Both the position numbers and the translations under genes were made by a program. Positions 46,435-55,341 of a DNA stretch of 64,000 nucleotides are shown piece after piece. Origin of the DNA: Mesorhizobium onobrychidis (lineage in GTDB: Bacteria; Pseudomonadota; Alphaproteobacteria; Rhizobiales; Rhizobiaceae); NCBI RefSeq assembly GCF_024707545.1, contig NZ_CP062229.1, positions 1,731,501 to 1,795,500 of the forward strand. The letters are read 5' to 3'. A model generated the notes under the pieces. That model was not told the origin of the DNA. It ran no database searches and saw only the letters and a program-made list of their open reading frames with translations. Every line of letters starts with the position of its first letter. The stretch's first letter is position 1.

Positions 46435-47571
46435 CTAACGCCAAAGCTGATCCTTGCCCATGTCGGTTACCAGACGCTTTCCGCACAGTGCCAGCGTTAT
46501 GTCCATCTCCTTGCGGATGATTTCCAAGGCTTTTGTGACCCCTTCCTTGCCTAGCGCGCCGAGGCCGTAAAGGAAAGGCCGGCCGATATAGGTGCCCTTG
46601 GCGCCGAGGCACAGCGCCTTCAGAACGTCCTGGCCCGAGCGGATGCCGCCATCCATATGCACTTCGATCGTATCGCCGACCGCGTCGGCGATCTCTTCCA
46701 GCACCTCGATCGACGACGGCGCACCGTCGAGCTGGCGTCCGCCATGATTGGAGACGATGATCGCGTCGGCGCCGGTCTTGGCCGCCATCAGCGCGTCTTC
46801 CTTGTCGAGGATGCCCTTCAGGATCAGCTTGCCGCCCCAGCGCTCCTTGATCCAGGCAACGTCATTCCACGACAGATGCGGATCGAATTGCTCCGTCGTC
46901 CATGACGACAGCGAGGTGAGGTCGCCGACGCCCTTGGCGTGGCCGACGATGTTGCGGAAGGTCCGGCGCTTGGTCCCCGCCATGCCGATGCACCAGCCCG
47001 GCCTGGTCGCCATCTGCCAGATGTGTTTCGGCGTGAAGCGCGGCGGCGCCGACAGCCCGTTGCGGATATCCTTGTGGCGCTGGCCGAGGATCTGCAGGTC
47101 GAGCGTCAGCACCAGCGCCGAGCATTTCGCCGCCTTTGCCCTGTCGATGAGATTGAGGACGAAATCCTTGTCGCGCAGCACATAGAGCTGGAACCAGAAC
47201 GGCTTCTTGGTCACCGATGCGACATCCTCGATCGAGCAGATGCTCATCGTCGACAGCGTGAACGGGACGCCGAATTCCTCCGCCGCCTGCGCCGCCAGCA
47301 TCTCGCCGTCGGGGTGCTGCATGCCGGTCATGCCGGTCGGCGCCAGCGCCACCGGCATCGCCACCTTCTCGCCGATCATGGTCGATTCCAGCGAGCGGTT
47401 GCTCATGTCGACCAGCACGCGCTGGCGGAACTTGATCTTGTGGAAATCCTCCTCATTGGCCCGGTAGGTGCTTTCGGTCCATCCACCGGAATCGGCATAG
47501 TCGAAGAACATCTTCGGGACGCGGCGGCGCGCCAGGTCCTTGAGATCGGCGATGGTAAGGATCATGCTCAT
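46435..47571 (-). CDS. lldD: L-lactate dehydrogenase / alpha-hydroxy-acid oxidase (FMN)
   Basis: Membrane-associated flavoenzyme oxidising L-lactate (or glycolate-like acids) to the 2-oxo acid, passing electrons to quinone. 378 residues. FMN and active-site motifs: YADSGGWTE, MPVALAPTGMTGMQHPDGE, STMSICSIEDVA, LILKGILDKEDA, SNHGGRQLDGAPSS with the catalytic His, and HMDGGIRSGQDVLKAL. The next upstream gene codes a GntR/FadR-type regulator on the same strand, the LldR-LldD arrangement. lldP permease is not present here. Confidence 0.92.
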   Translation of the reverse strand: MSMILTIADLKDLARRRVPKMFFDYADSGGWTESTYRANEEDFHKIKFRQRVLVDMSNRSLESTMIGEKVAMPVALAPTGMTGMQHPDGEMLAAQAAEEFGVPFTLSTMSICSIEDVASVTKKPFWFQLYVLRDKDFVLNLIDRAKAAKCSALVLTLDLQILGQRHKDIRNGLSAPPRFTPKHIWQMATRPGWCIGMAGTKRRTFRNIVGHAKGVGDLTSLSSWTTEQFDPHLSWNDVAWIKERWGGKLILKGILDKEDALMAAKTGADAIIVSNHGGRQLDGAPSSIEVLEEIADAVGDTIEVHMDGGIRSGQDVLKALCLGAKGTYIGRPFLYGLGALGKEGVTKALEIIRKEMDITLALCGKRLVTDMGKDQLWR

Positions 47572-47627
47572 GGCTTTTCCGCTGGTTGTTCGCTAATTCG
47601 TCGTTGTTGATTGTTCTTAGCCGGCGC

Positions 47628-48431
47628 TCACGAGCGTTTCCTTGCCGGCTCGCTGTCGCCCGCTTCGGAGCGCTGCATGAGCCTCAGCCGCGACACCCGT
47701 TGCCAGTCTCCGCTGCGCTCGGCCTCGGCCATGGTGCGTTCGACATGGGTGATGTGGTCCATCGCCGCCTGTCGTGCGGCCGCCGGGTCACCGGCTTTCA
47801 CCGCCGCGTAGATCGCTCGGTGCTGCGAAAGCAGCGCCTCGCGCGCGCCCGGCACGTGGAACACCAAGAGCCGGTTCTGGAACACGCCCTCCGACAGCAG
47901 CCGGTAGCATGAGCGCAGCGTGTGCAGGAGGATGATGTTGTGCGCGCATTCGCAGATTGCGTGATGGAACTCGACGTCGATTTCTGCCTCGTCGTCGAAG
48001 TTGCCGGTCCGGTGCGCCTCGTCCATGCGTGCCATGATGCGGTCGAGCAGCGCCAGATCGTCTGATGTGGCGCGCCGCGCCGCATACTCGGCCGCCACCG
48101 CCTCGATCTCGCGGCGATACTCCAGATAGTCGGTTGCCGCCTTGCGGTGCATGGAGATCAGGTCCGTCACCGGCTTGGTGAACAACTGGCCGATGACGTC
48201 GGCGACATGGGTGCCGCCGCCGGGCCGCGTGGTCAAAAGCCCGCGCCCCTCCAGCGCCTTCAGCGCATCGCGCAGGATCGGCCGCGACACCTCGAACCGG
48301 CGTGCCAGCTCGCGCTCGCCCGGCAGCCTGTCGCCGGTGCGCAGAACGCCTTCGAGGATCAGGCTCTCGATCTGCTGCACCACCTCGTCGGCGGTGCGGG
48401 AATGCTCGATCCTGGAGAAAATATCGCTCAA
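47628..48431 (-). CDS. lldR: GntR/FadR-family regulator (LldR-like)
   Basis: 267 residues, starting at a TTG codon (no ATG or GTG fits MSDIFSRIEHSRTADEV). The GntR wing-HTH covers residues about 12-78 (ILEGVLRTGDRLPGERELAR, SRPILRDALKALEGRGLL), and the FCD effector domain follows with metal-ligand residues (DVEFHHAICECAHN and HRAIYAAVKAGD). Position next to lldD points to lactate-responsive control, as for LldR/PdhR relatives. The A+T-rich segment at about 48485-48512 upstream is the best place for an operator. Confidence 0.88.
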   Translation of the reverse strand: MSDIFSRIEHSRTADEVVQQIESLILEGVLRTGDRLPGERELARRFEVSRPILRDALKALEGRGLLTTRPGGGTHVADVIGQLFTKPVTDLISMHRKAATDYLEYRREIEAVAAEYAARRATSDDLALLDRIMARMDEAHRTGNFDDEAEIDVEFHHAICECAHNIILLHTLRSCYRLLSEGVFQNRLLVFHVPGAREALLSQHRAIYAAVKAGDPAAARQAAMDHITHVERTMAEAERSGDWQRVSRLRLMQRSEAGDSEPARKRS

Positions 48432-48612
48432 CGGGGATGGCCTGGGGATTAAACCGGTGTCGCGCAGGATAAAGCCAGTGTCAGCAACTGGTCAAATTAT
48501 TTATCCACTTTGTCGGTCTGGCCGGGTATATCGCTTTCGGCTAACTTGTTGTTTGCGTCCCACGGCAATAGGCCCTAGAGAGACTCGATTGCACCGAGCT
48601 CGGGGACCAGCC

Positions 48613-49935
48613 GTGGCAGATGACCCGTCCAATCTCGAATTTCAGCCGCGCGTCAAGGGCAGCGTCATGGGCTTTCCCGCGCATGAGGGACGGCCTGGCG
48701 CGCTCGGCGAGGTTCACGCCCGTCCGCATCCGCTGGTCGAGATACCGCGCGTGCTGGTGCAGCTTTCCTTCATGACCGAAGCTGGGTCCGGCGTCGACCA
48801 GGCCGTGCTTTCCGAATTGTCGCGGCGCCTCGGCATCGCCGCGCCTGACCCTCATGCCCGCCACCACGCGATGAAGTGGGGCAAGGGCTCGCTGCGCTGG
48901 GAACGGCACACGGAATTCTCCACCTATCTGTGGGAAGGGCCGCTCTCCGAGAGCGGCCAGCGCCAGGAAGATTCGCCTTTCGGCAACGGGTTTTCACCGC
49001 CGGGTACGGTGATTTCCGGCATCAGGCTCGAAATCCGCAAATGGACGCAGGCGAGCGAAAAGCTGATCGCCAGCTTCGACCCGACCAGCCTGTGCTATTC
49101 GCTGGTCGAGCGCGGCAACGCAGCCATCGTCACCGATTTCCGCCAGGACGGTGACGGCATGACGCGCATGCTGGTGCTCGACCGCGGCCTGACGCCGGCA
49201 CGCACCGGCGCGCTGGCGCAACGGCTGATCGATATCGAAACCTACCGCACGCTGGCCATGCTTGGCCTGCCGCTGGCGCTGATGCTGTCCGGTCGCGCGC
49301 GCCGCATCGAAGACAGGCTGGCGCAAACCACACTGGAAATGAAAGTCGCCGAAACCCGCGACAACCAGACGCTGCTTGCCGACCTGACCGAGCTTGCCGC
49401 CGAGTTGGAGGCCGATGCAGCGTCCAGCCTCTATCGCTTCGGCGCCAGCCGCGCCTATGACGGCATCGTCCGCGAAAGGCTGGAGGCGCTGGAGGAAGAG
49501 GCGGTGCCCGGCTACGACACCTGGGGCGGTTTCCTGCAACGCCGCGTCGCCCCCGCCATGCGCACCTACCGTTCGGTCGAGGAGCGTCAGGCCAATCTGT
49601 CGACGAAGCTCACCCGCGCCACCACGCTGCTGCGCACCTGGGTCGACGTCGAGGTCGAGAAGCAGAACCGCGATCTGCTGGCGTCGATGAACAACCGCGC
49701 CCGCCTGCAACTGCGGCTGCAGCAGACGGTGGAAGGGCTCTCGGTCGCCGCCGTCTCCTACTACGTCGTCGGCCTCATCGGCTATGTCGCCAAGGGCGCC
49801 TCGATCTTCGGCCGTGCCTTCGCGCCCGAGATCGTCACGGCCGCCTCGGTGCCGCTCGCCATCCTGCTGGTCTGGTGGGGCGTGCGCCGTGTGCGCCGCT
49901 TGCACTCCGAACCCGCCAAGCAGGCAGCGGAGTAA
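48613..49935 (+). CDS. DUF3422 family membrane protein
   Basis: 440 residues from a GTG start at 48613 with GGGGA 6 bases upstream; the frame is open far earlier but those codons overlap the antisense regulator gene. The N-terminal domain has VHARPHPLVEIPRVLVQLSF and RHHAMKWGKGSLRWERHTEF, the central part is coiled-coil-like, and the C-terminus has two membrane helices (VAAVSYYVVGLIGYVAKGA and IVTAASVPLAILLVWWGV). This is the DUF3422 architecture, common in alphaproteobacteria. Role unknown. Confidence 0.85.
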   Translation: MADDPSNLEFQPRVKGSVMGFPAHEGRPGALGEVHARPHPLVEIPRVLVQLSFMTEAGSGVDQAVLSELSRRLGIAAPDPHARHHAMKWGKGSLRWERHTEFSTYLWEGPLSESGQRQEDSPFGNGFSPPGTVISGIRLEIRKWTQASEKLIASFDPTSLCYSLVERGNAAIVTDFRQDGDGMTRMLVLDRGLTPARTGALAQRLIDIETYRTLAMLGLPLALMLSGRARRIEDRLAQTTLEMKVAETRDNQTLLADLTELAAELEADAASSLYRFGASRAYDGIVRERLEALEEEAVPGYDTWGGFLQRRVAPAMRTYRSVEERQANLSTKLTRATTLLRTWVDVEVEKQNRDLLASMNNRARLQLRLQQTVEGLSVAAVSYYVVGLIGYVAKGASIFGRAFAPEIVTAASVPLAILLVWWGVRRVRRLHSEPAKQAAE

Positions 49936-49940
49936 AAGCC

Positions 49941-50090
49941 TTACCCTCCCCCTTGTGGGGAGGGTCGGCGAGCAAGCTGAGCGAAGCGAAGTTTGCGAAA
50001 CGGGGTGGGGGTGCTCATAAAGCGCGTCCCTCTCGCCGACCCCCACCCGCTCACTTCGTTCGCGACCCTCCCCACAAGAGGGTGTTTGGA
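49941..50090. repeat. Palindromic element with CCCTCCCC...GGGGAGGG ends
   Basis: ACCCTCCCCCTTGTGGGGAG near 49943 and CGACCCTCCCCACAAGAGGG near 50070-50090 form the arms, with nested GGTGGGGGT/ACCCCCACC. Related copies end at 62511-62645. Fills most of the gap before glcD; the remaining bases to 50348 hold only the glcD leader. Confidence 0.8.
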
Positions 50091-50348
50091 CCGGGGACAT
50101 CGCGCTCGTGTCCTCGAATGGCATCTCGAACCTCCCGGCGCAAAGCGCGCCAAACTGTTCGCGATGTCCTCGCGCACCTGTTCGCGATGTCCCGGTCCAA
50201 ACAAGGGAGAGGGTAAAACTGCAGCGGCAGATTGCCACCGCGGAAGGCGGTGCAGGTGTCGGCGCTCGATTTTCGGCCAAAGCAGGATTTGCAACAGGCG
50301 CCTGCGGCTGGTAAAAGATTTTTACCAGTCGATCGAAGGAGACTGTCG

Positions 50349-51845
50349 ATGTCCGGCCTGCTGATGCCGAAGCCAGACGACGCAACGATGCGCCGGCGCG
50401 ACGAGATCGTCGCCGATATGCGCATCATCGTGCCCGGCGAAGGCGTCGTCGACGCTGCCAACTCAATGCGTGCCTTCGAGAGCGACGGCCTCACCGCCTA
50501 TCGGCAATTGCCGCTGGTCGTGGTGCTGCCCGAAACGGTGGCGCAGGTTTCTCGCGTGCTGAAATATTGCAACGACCGCAACATCCGCGTCGTGCCGCGT
50601 GGCTCCGGCACCTCGCTGTCCGGCGGCGCGCTGCCGCTGGAAGACGCGGTGCTTTTGGTGATGAGCCGCTTCAACCGCATCCTCGAGATCGATTTTCCCA
50701 ACCGCATTGTCGTCGCCCAGCCGGGCGTCACCAATCTCGGCATCACCACCGCCGTCGAGCAGGAGGGTTTTTACTACGCCCCCGATCCATCCTCCCAGAT
50801 CGCCTGCTCGATCGGCGGCAATGTAGCGGAGAATTCCGGCGGCGTGCATTGCCTGAAATACGGTCTTACCGCCAACAATGTGCTGGGCATCGAGATGGTG
50901 CTGATGAACGGCGAGGTGGTGCGGCTCGGCGGCAAGCATCTCGACGCGGAAGGCTACGACCTGCTCGGGGTGATGACCGGTTCCGAAGGGCTGCTCGGCG
51001 TCGTCACCGAGGTCACGGTGCGCATCCTGAAGAAGCCGGAGACGGCGCGCGCGCTGCTGATCGGCTTCCCGACCAGCGAGCAGGGCGGCCAATGCGTCGC
51101 CGACATCATCGGCGCCGGCATCATTCCGGGCGGCATGGAGATGATGGACCGCCCGGCGATCCACGCGGCCGAGGATTTCGTCCATGCCGGCTATCCCTTG
51201 GATGTCGAGGCGCTGCTGATCGTCGAGCTGGACGGGCCGGGCGTCGAGGTCGATCATTTGATCGGCCTTGTCGAAGCCATCGCCCACAAGAGCGGCTCGA
51301 CCACCTGCCGAGTATCGCAATCTGAGCAGGAGCGGCTGACGTTCTGGGCCGGCCGCAAAGCTGCCTTTCCGGCGGTCGGCCGCATTTCGCCAGACTATTA
51401 CTGCATGGACGGCACCATCCCGCGCAAGGAACTGCCGCGGGTGCTACACGGCATGCGCGAACTCTCCGAAAAATACGGGCTCGGCGTCGCCAATGTCTTC
51501 CATGCCGGCGACGGCAACCTGCATCCGCTCATCCTCTACGACGCCAACGTGCCGGGCGAGCTCGACAAGGCGGAAAGTTTCGGCGCCGACATATTGCGGC
51601 TCTGCGTCAAGGTCGGCGGCGTGCTGACCGGCGAGCACGGGGTGGGGGTGGAGAAGCGCGACCTGATGCCGGAAATGTTCAACCAGATCGACCTCGACCA
51701 GCAGATGCGGGTCAAATGCGCTTTCGATCCCAACCATCTGCTCAACCCGGGAAAGGTGTTTCCGCAGCTGCGGCGCTGCGCCGAACTCGGACGCATGCAC
51801 GTGCATCGCGGGCAGACGGCGTTTCCGGACATTCCGAGGTTTTGA
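50349..51845 (+). CDS. glcD: Glycolate oxidase subunit GlcD (FAD-linked)
   Basis: Oxidises glycolate to glyoxylate with GlcE and GlcF at the membrane. 498 residues from the ATG at 50349 with AAGGAG 7 bases upstream. The FAD_binding_4 domain has VVPRGSGTSLSGGALP and GGNVAENSGGVHCLKYG; the C-terminal FAD-oxidase domain has GVANVFHAGDGNLHPLI and GVLTGEHGVGVEKRDLM. Glyoxylate from this enzyme and from aceA (5 kb) share the same fate. First gene of the glcDEF set, though a large palindrome separates it from glcE. Confidence 0.94.
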   Translation: MSGLLMPKPDDATMRRRDEIVADMRIIVPGEGVVDAANSMRAFESDGLTAYRQLPLVVVLPETVAQVSRVLKYCNDRNIRVVPRGSGTSLSGGALPLEDAVLLVMSRFNRILEIDFPNRIVVAQPGVTNLGITTAVEQEGFYYAPDPSSQIACSIGGNVAENSGGVHCLKYGLTANNVLGIEMVLMNGEVVRLGGKHLDAEGYDLLGVMTGSEGLLGVVTEVTVRILKKPETARALLIGFPTSEQGGQCVADIIGAGIIPGGMEMMDRPAIHAAEDFVHAGYPLDVEALLIVELDGPGVEVDHLIGLVEAIAHKSGSTTCRVSQSEQERLTFWAGRKAAFPAVGRISPDYYCMDGTIPRKELPRVLHGMRELSEKYGLGVANVFHAGDGNLHPLILYDANVPGELDKAESFGADILRLCVKVGGVLTGEHGVGVEKRDLMPEMFNQIDLDQQMRVKCAFDPNHLLNPGKVFPQLRRCAELGRMHVHRGQTAFPDIPRF

Positions 51846-51880
51846 AGTGATGGGGGCTCGCCTCTCCACGTCGGCGTTCC

Positions 51881-52046
51881 TTCGCGCGCCCCTCTGTCCT
51901 GCCGGACATCTCCCCCACAAGGAGGGAGATTGGCTGTCATTTTCGCTTTCGCCAATCGCCAACGTTGCTGAACGAGCGGCAGCGGCGAAGCTGCCAATCT
52001 CCCCACTTGTGGGGGAGATGTCCGGCAGGACAGAGGGGGGCGCGAA
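51881..52046. repeat. Long inverted repeat (about 54-base arms) between glcD and glcE
   Basis: Left arm 51881-51934 (contains CCTCTGTCCTGCCGGACATC and TCCCCCACAAGGAGGGAGAT), right arm 51993-52046 nearly its exact reverse complement, with a 58-base centre. Transcribed, it would make a very long hairpin inside the glc operon. Confidence 0.88.
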
Positions 52047-52103
52047 GGAGCTCGACTTATCCTCCTTCGAGGTGGTTATGTCGCCCGAGGCGGTTATGTC
52101 ACC

Positions 52104-53360
52104 ATGACCACCTTCACTCCCTCCACCGCAGCCGAAACCCTCTCCACCGTTGCCTGGGCCGCCGCCGAAGACTCGCCGCTCGAAATTCTTGGCCATGGTT
52201 CCAAGCGCGGTATCGGCCGTCCGCTGCAGACCGAGCATACGCTCGACCTGTCGAAACTGTCCGGCGTGACGCTCTACGAGCCGGCCGAACTGGTGCTGTC
52301 GGCGAAAGCCGGCACGCCGCTCGCCGACATCGAAAGCCTGCTTGCCGAAAACGGCCAGCAGCTGACCTTCGAGCCGCTGGATTACGGCCCGCTGCTCGGC
52401 GGTGAGTTAGGGCGAGGCACGATCGGCGGCGTGCTGGCCGCGAACCTTTGCGGCCCGCGCCGGCTGAAGGCGGGGGCGGCGCGCGACCATATTCTCGGCG
52501 TAGCGGCGGTTTCCGGTCGCGGCGAGGCCTTCAAGTCCGGCGGCCGCGTCGTCAAGAACGTCACCGGTTACGACCTGTCGAAACTCATGGCCAACAGCTG
52601 GGGCACGCTTGCCATCCTCACCGACGTCACCTTCAAGGTGCTGCCATCAGCCGAGACCGAAGTCACGCTCGCTCTGCGCGGCCTGCTCGACGATCATGCC
52701 GCCGCCGCCATGGCGCTGGCGCTCGGCTCCAGCGCCGAAGTGTCGAGTGCGGCCCATCTTCCCGAACGCGTCGCCGCGCGGGTCGCCGGCGGCAGCCTCG
52801 GCAATGCCGCGGCGACATTGCTGCGCGTCGAGGGGTTCGGCCCGTCGGTCGCCTACCGCATCGCCGCGCTGAAAGACCTGCTCGGAAATGCCGGCCCGCT
52901 CGAGGAGATTTCGGGCGACGTCTCGCATTCCGTCTGGCGCGACATCAGAGATTGCGCGCCGTTCGCCGACGGCCTGGAAAAGCCGGTGTGGCGCGTGTCG
53001 ATGGCGCCGGCGCAAGGTCACCAGATGGTGCTGGCGCTGCGCATGCAGGCGGCGGCCGATGCCTTCTATGACTGGCAGGGCGGACTGATCTGGCTGCGCA
53101 TGGAGCATGGCGATCCCGAAGCCGATCTTCTGCGCGGCCTGGTGAGACAGTATGGCGGCGGCCATGCGACGCTGGTGCGCGCCGCGCCTTCGCATCGCGC
53201 CGCTGTGCCGGTGTTTGAGCCGCAGGCGCCGCAACTGGCAGCGTTGTCGGCGCGGCTCAAAGCCGAATTCGATCCTAAGAATATCCTCAATCCCGGCCGT
53301 ATGGCGCCGGCTGCAAGCTCTGCTACTCTTGGCACGGCAACCGAGGGAGCAGCATCATGA
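52104..53360 (+). CDS. glcE: Glycolate oxidase subunit GlcE (FAD-binding)
   Basis: Second FAD-domain subunit, 418 residues, a little longer than E. coli GlcE (about 350) because of its C-terminal segment. LEILGHGSKRGIGRP, VLSAKAGTPLADIESLLAEN, TIGGVLAANLCGPRRLKAGA and VVKNVTGYDLSKLMANSWGT are typical GlcE motifs; FDPKNILNPGRM is the conserved end of the family. Its stop overlaps the next start by ATGA. Confidence 0.93.
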   Translation: MTTFTPSTAAETLSTVAWAAAEDSPLEILGHGSKRGIGRPLQTEHTLDLSKLSGVTLYEPAELVLSAKAGTPLADIESLLAENGQQLTFEPLDYGPLLGGELGRGTIGGVLAANLCGPRRLKAGAARDHILGVAAVSGRGEAFKSGGRVVKNVTGYDLSKLMANSWGTLAILTDVTFKVLPSAETEVTLALRGLLDDHAAAAMALALGSSAEVSSAAHLPERVAARVAGGSLGNAAATLLRVEGFGPSVAYRIAALKDLLGNAGPLEEISGDVSHSVWRDIRDCAPFADGLEKPVWRVSMAPAQGHQMVLALRMQAAADAFYDWQGGLIWLRMEHGDPEADLLRGLVRQYGGGHATLVRAAPSHRAAVPVFEPQAPQLAALSARLKAEFDPKNILNPGRMAPAASSATLGTATEGAAS

Positions 53361-53758
53361 GCGACATCAATCCAGGCCCGACCGATTCAGGCAAACCCGC
53401 ACCGCGCCAGACCGACCGCTGGCTGGAGCCCGGCCCGACCAACGCACTGGTCATCTACATCCTCTACCTCGCGGGCCTGGTGATCGGCGTCACCGGCCTT
53501 GTCGGCATCGTCCTGGCCTACATTAACCGCGGCAAGTCAGGCGGCTTCGTCGAGAGCCACTACACCTTCCTGATCCGCACCTTCTGGATCGGCCTGCTCT
53601 ATGCGCTGATCTCGGTTGTGCTGATGATGGTGGCGATAGGCGTCGTGCTGATGTTCGCCGTCGCCGTCTGGTTCATCGCCCGCTGCATTCTCGGCCTGCA
53701 GGCGCTGCAGCGCGGCGAGCCGGTCAAAGACCCGGAAAGCTGGTTCCTCGGACTTTAG
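53357..53758 (+). CDS. DUF4870-like small membrane protein between glcE and glcF
   Basis: 133 residues with an ATGA overlap to glcE, so translation is coupled. Three hydrophobic helices are seen: LVIYILYLAGLVIGVTGLVG, TFWIGLLYALISVVLMM and VAIGVVLMFAVAVWFIAR. The pattern (three helices, GEPVKDPESWFLG end) fits DUF4870/Tic20-like proteins. Its place inside glcDEF suggests a role near the glycolate oxidase complex, for instance as a membrane anchor, but that is inference. Confidence 0.75.
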   Translation: MSDINPGPTDSGKPAPRQTDRWLEPGPTNALVIYILYLAGLVIGVTGLVGIVLAYINRGKSGGFVESHYTFLIRTFWIGLLYALISVVLMMVAIGVVLMFAVAVWFIARCILGLQALQRGEPVKDPESWFLGL

Positions 53759-53826
53759 AGCATGATCCCGAACCGAAGGTCAGCCTAGCAAAAAGTGGGA
53801 ACCGGTTTTCGCTGGAGATCATGCTC
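53758..53826. repeat. Palindromic element, CATGATC module only
   Basis: GAGCATGATC (53758-53767) pairs with GATCATGCTC (53817-53826); inner AACCGAAGG/CCGGTT. It overlaps the stop codon of the small membrane protein gene and precedes the glcF ribosome binding site. Same module as in 23066-23169. Confidence 0.85.
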
Positions 53827-53847
53827 AAACAGTAAGGATTCTTTTGC

Positions 53848-55179
53848 GTGCAGACCAATTTCTCGCTTGCCCAGCTCGCCGACCCACATGTCGCGGAATC
53901 GGAAAAGATCCTGCGCAAATGCGTGCATTGCGGCTTCTGCACGGCCACTTGCCCGACCTATGTGACGCTTGGCAATGAGCTGGATTCGCCGCGCGGACGA
54001 ATCTACCTGATCAAGGACATGCTGGAGAACGGCCGCCCGGCCGACAAGGAGATCGTCACCCATATCGACCGCTGCCTGTCTTGCCTCGCCTGCATGACCA
54101 CCTGCCCGTCGGGCGTCAACTACATGCATCTGGTCGACCACGCCCGTGCCCATATCGAGGAAACCTACAAGCGCCCGCTGCCCGATCGCCTGACGCGCGC
54201 CATGCTGGCCTTGGTCCTGCCTTACCCCTCGCGTTTTCGCGCTGCGCTCAAACTGGCGAAGCTTGGCCAGCCATTCGCCCGACTGTTCGAAAACATCCCG
54301 GCGCTGAAGCCGCTGAGCGCGATGCTCAAGCTCGCTCCGGCATCGGTTCCGGCGGCCTCGCCAATGGCTTCGCCGGGCATCCATGCCGGGCAGGGCGCAA
54401 CAAAAAACGGCCGCGTCGCCATTCTCACCGGCTGCGCACAATCGGTACTCGATCCCGCTATCAACGACACGACGATCGCGCTGCTGACGCGGCTCGGCGT
54501 CGAGGTCGTGGTTCCTGAGGGCGAGGGCTGCTGCGGCGCGCTGGTCCATCACATGGGGCGCGAGGAGGCAGCCCTTGCCTCTGCCAGGCGGAATGTCGAC
54601 GCCTGGACACGCGCGATCGACCAGGGCGGGCTGGATGCCATAGTCATCACCGCGTCCGGCTGCGGCACCACCATCAAGGACTATGGTTTCATGCTGCGCC
54701 TCGATCCGGCCTATGCGGAAAAAGCGGCGCGGGTGTCGGCGCTGGCCAAGGACATCACCGAATATCTCGTGAGCCTCGACCTGCCCGAGCCGGTGCGCAA
54801 GCCCGGCACGATCGTCGCCTATCACTCCGCCTGCTCGATGCAGCACGGCCAAAAAATCACCCGCCAGCCCAAGGAGCTTCTGGCCAAGGCCGGCTTCGTC
54901 GTGCGCGAGCCGCGCGAGGGCCATCTCTGCTGCGGCTCGGCCGGCACCTACAACATCCTGCAATCCGAGATTTCGGCTCAACTGCGTGACCGCAAGGTCA
55001 GGAATATCGAGGCGACGGGTGCTGAAATCGTCGCCACCGGCAACATCGGCTGCATCACCCAACTCGCCTCTGCCGCCAAATTGCCGGTGGTGCACACGAT
55101 AAAACTGCTCGACTGGGCCTATGGAGGACCGAGGCCGGAAGGCGTTCCGATAGACAGGTCGGTCGTGGCAGCGGAGTGA
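53848..55179 (+). CDS. glcF: Glycolate oxidase iron-sulfur subunit GlcF
   Basis: 443 residues, GTG start with AAGGA 9 bases upstream. Two ferredoxin-like 4Fe-4S clusters: CVHCGFCTATCPT at about residues 26-38 and CLSCLACMTTCPSG near 75-88. Two CCG domains follow: GEGCCGALVHHMG and HLCCGSAGTYN, with a conserved ITASGCGTTIKDYG. It takes electrons from GlcD/E to the quinone pool on the inner membrane. Separated from glcE by the small membrane protein and a palindrome but still in one direction. Confidence 0.94.
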   Translation: MQTNFSLAQLADPHVAESEKILRKCVHCGFCTATCPTYVTLGNELDSPRGRIYLIKDMLENGRPADKEIVTHIDRCLSCLACMTTCPSGVNYMHLVDHARAHIEETYKRPLPDRLTRAMLALVLPYPSRFRAALKLAKLGQPFARLFENIPALKPLSAMLKLAPASVPAASPMASPGIHAGQGATKNGRVAILTGCAQSVLDPAINDTTIALLTRLGVEVVVPEGEGCCGALVHHMGREEAALASARRNVDAWTRAIDQGGLDAIVITASGCGTTIKDYGFMLRLDPAYAEKAARVSALAKDITEYLVSLDLPEPVRKPGTIVAYHSACSMQHGQKITRQPKELLAKAGFVVREPREGHLCCGSAGTYNILQSEISAQLRDRKVRNIEATGAEIVATGNIGCITQLASAAKLPVVHTIKLLDWAYGGPRPEGVPIDRSVVAAE

Positions 55180-55199
55180 TGGGACAGTTCTGAGGCGAG

Positions 55200-55333
55200 C
55201 CCCCTCATCCGGCCGCTTCGCGGCCACCTTCTCCCCGCTGGGGAGAAGAGGTTGGCGCTGGCGATGGTAACCTCCTCTCCCCTCGGGGAGAGGTCAGCCG
55301 AGCGAAGCGGAGGCTGGGTGAGGGGGCCTGCCG
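55200..55333. repeat. Palindromic element between glcF and folD
   Basis: CCCCCTCATCCGGCCGCTTC... and ...GGCTGGGTGAGGGGG are the outer arms, with CTTCTCCCC/GGGGAGAAG and CCTCTCCCC/GGGGAGAG inside. Lies between convergent genes. Confidence 0.75.
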
Positions 55334-55341
55334 CTACGTGC

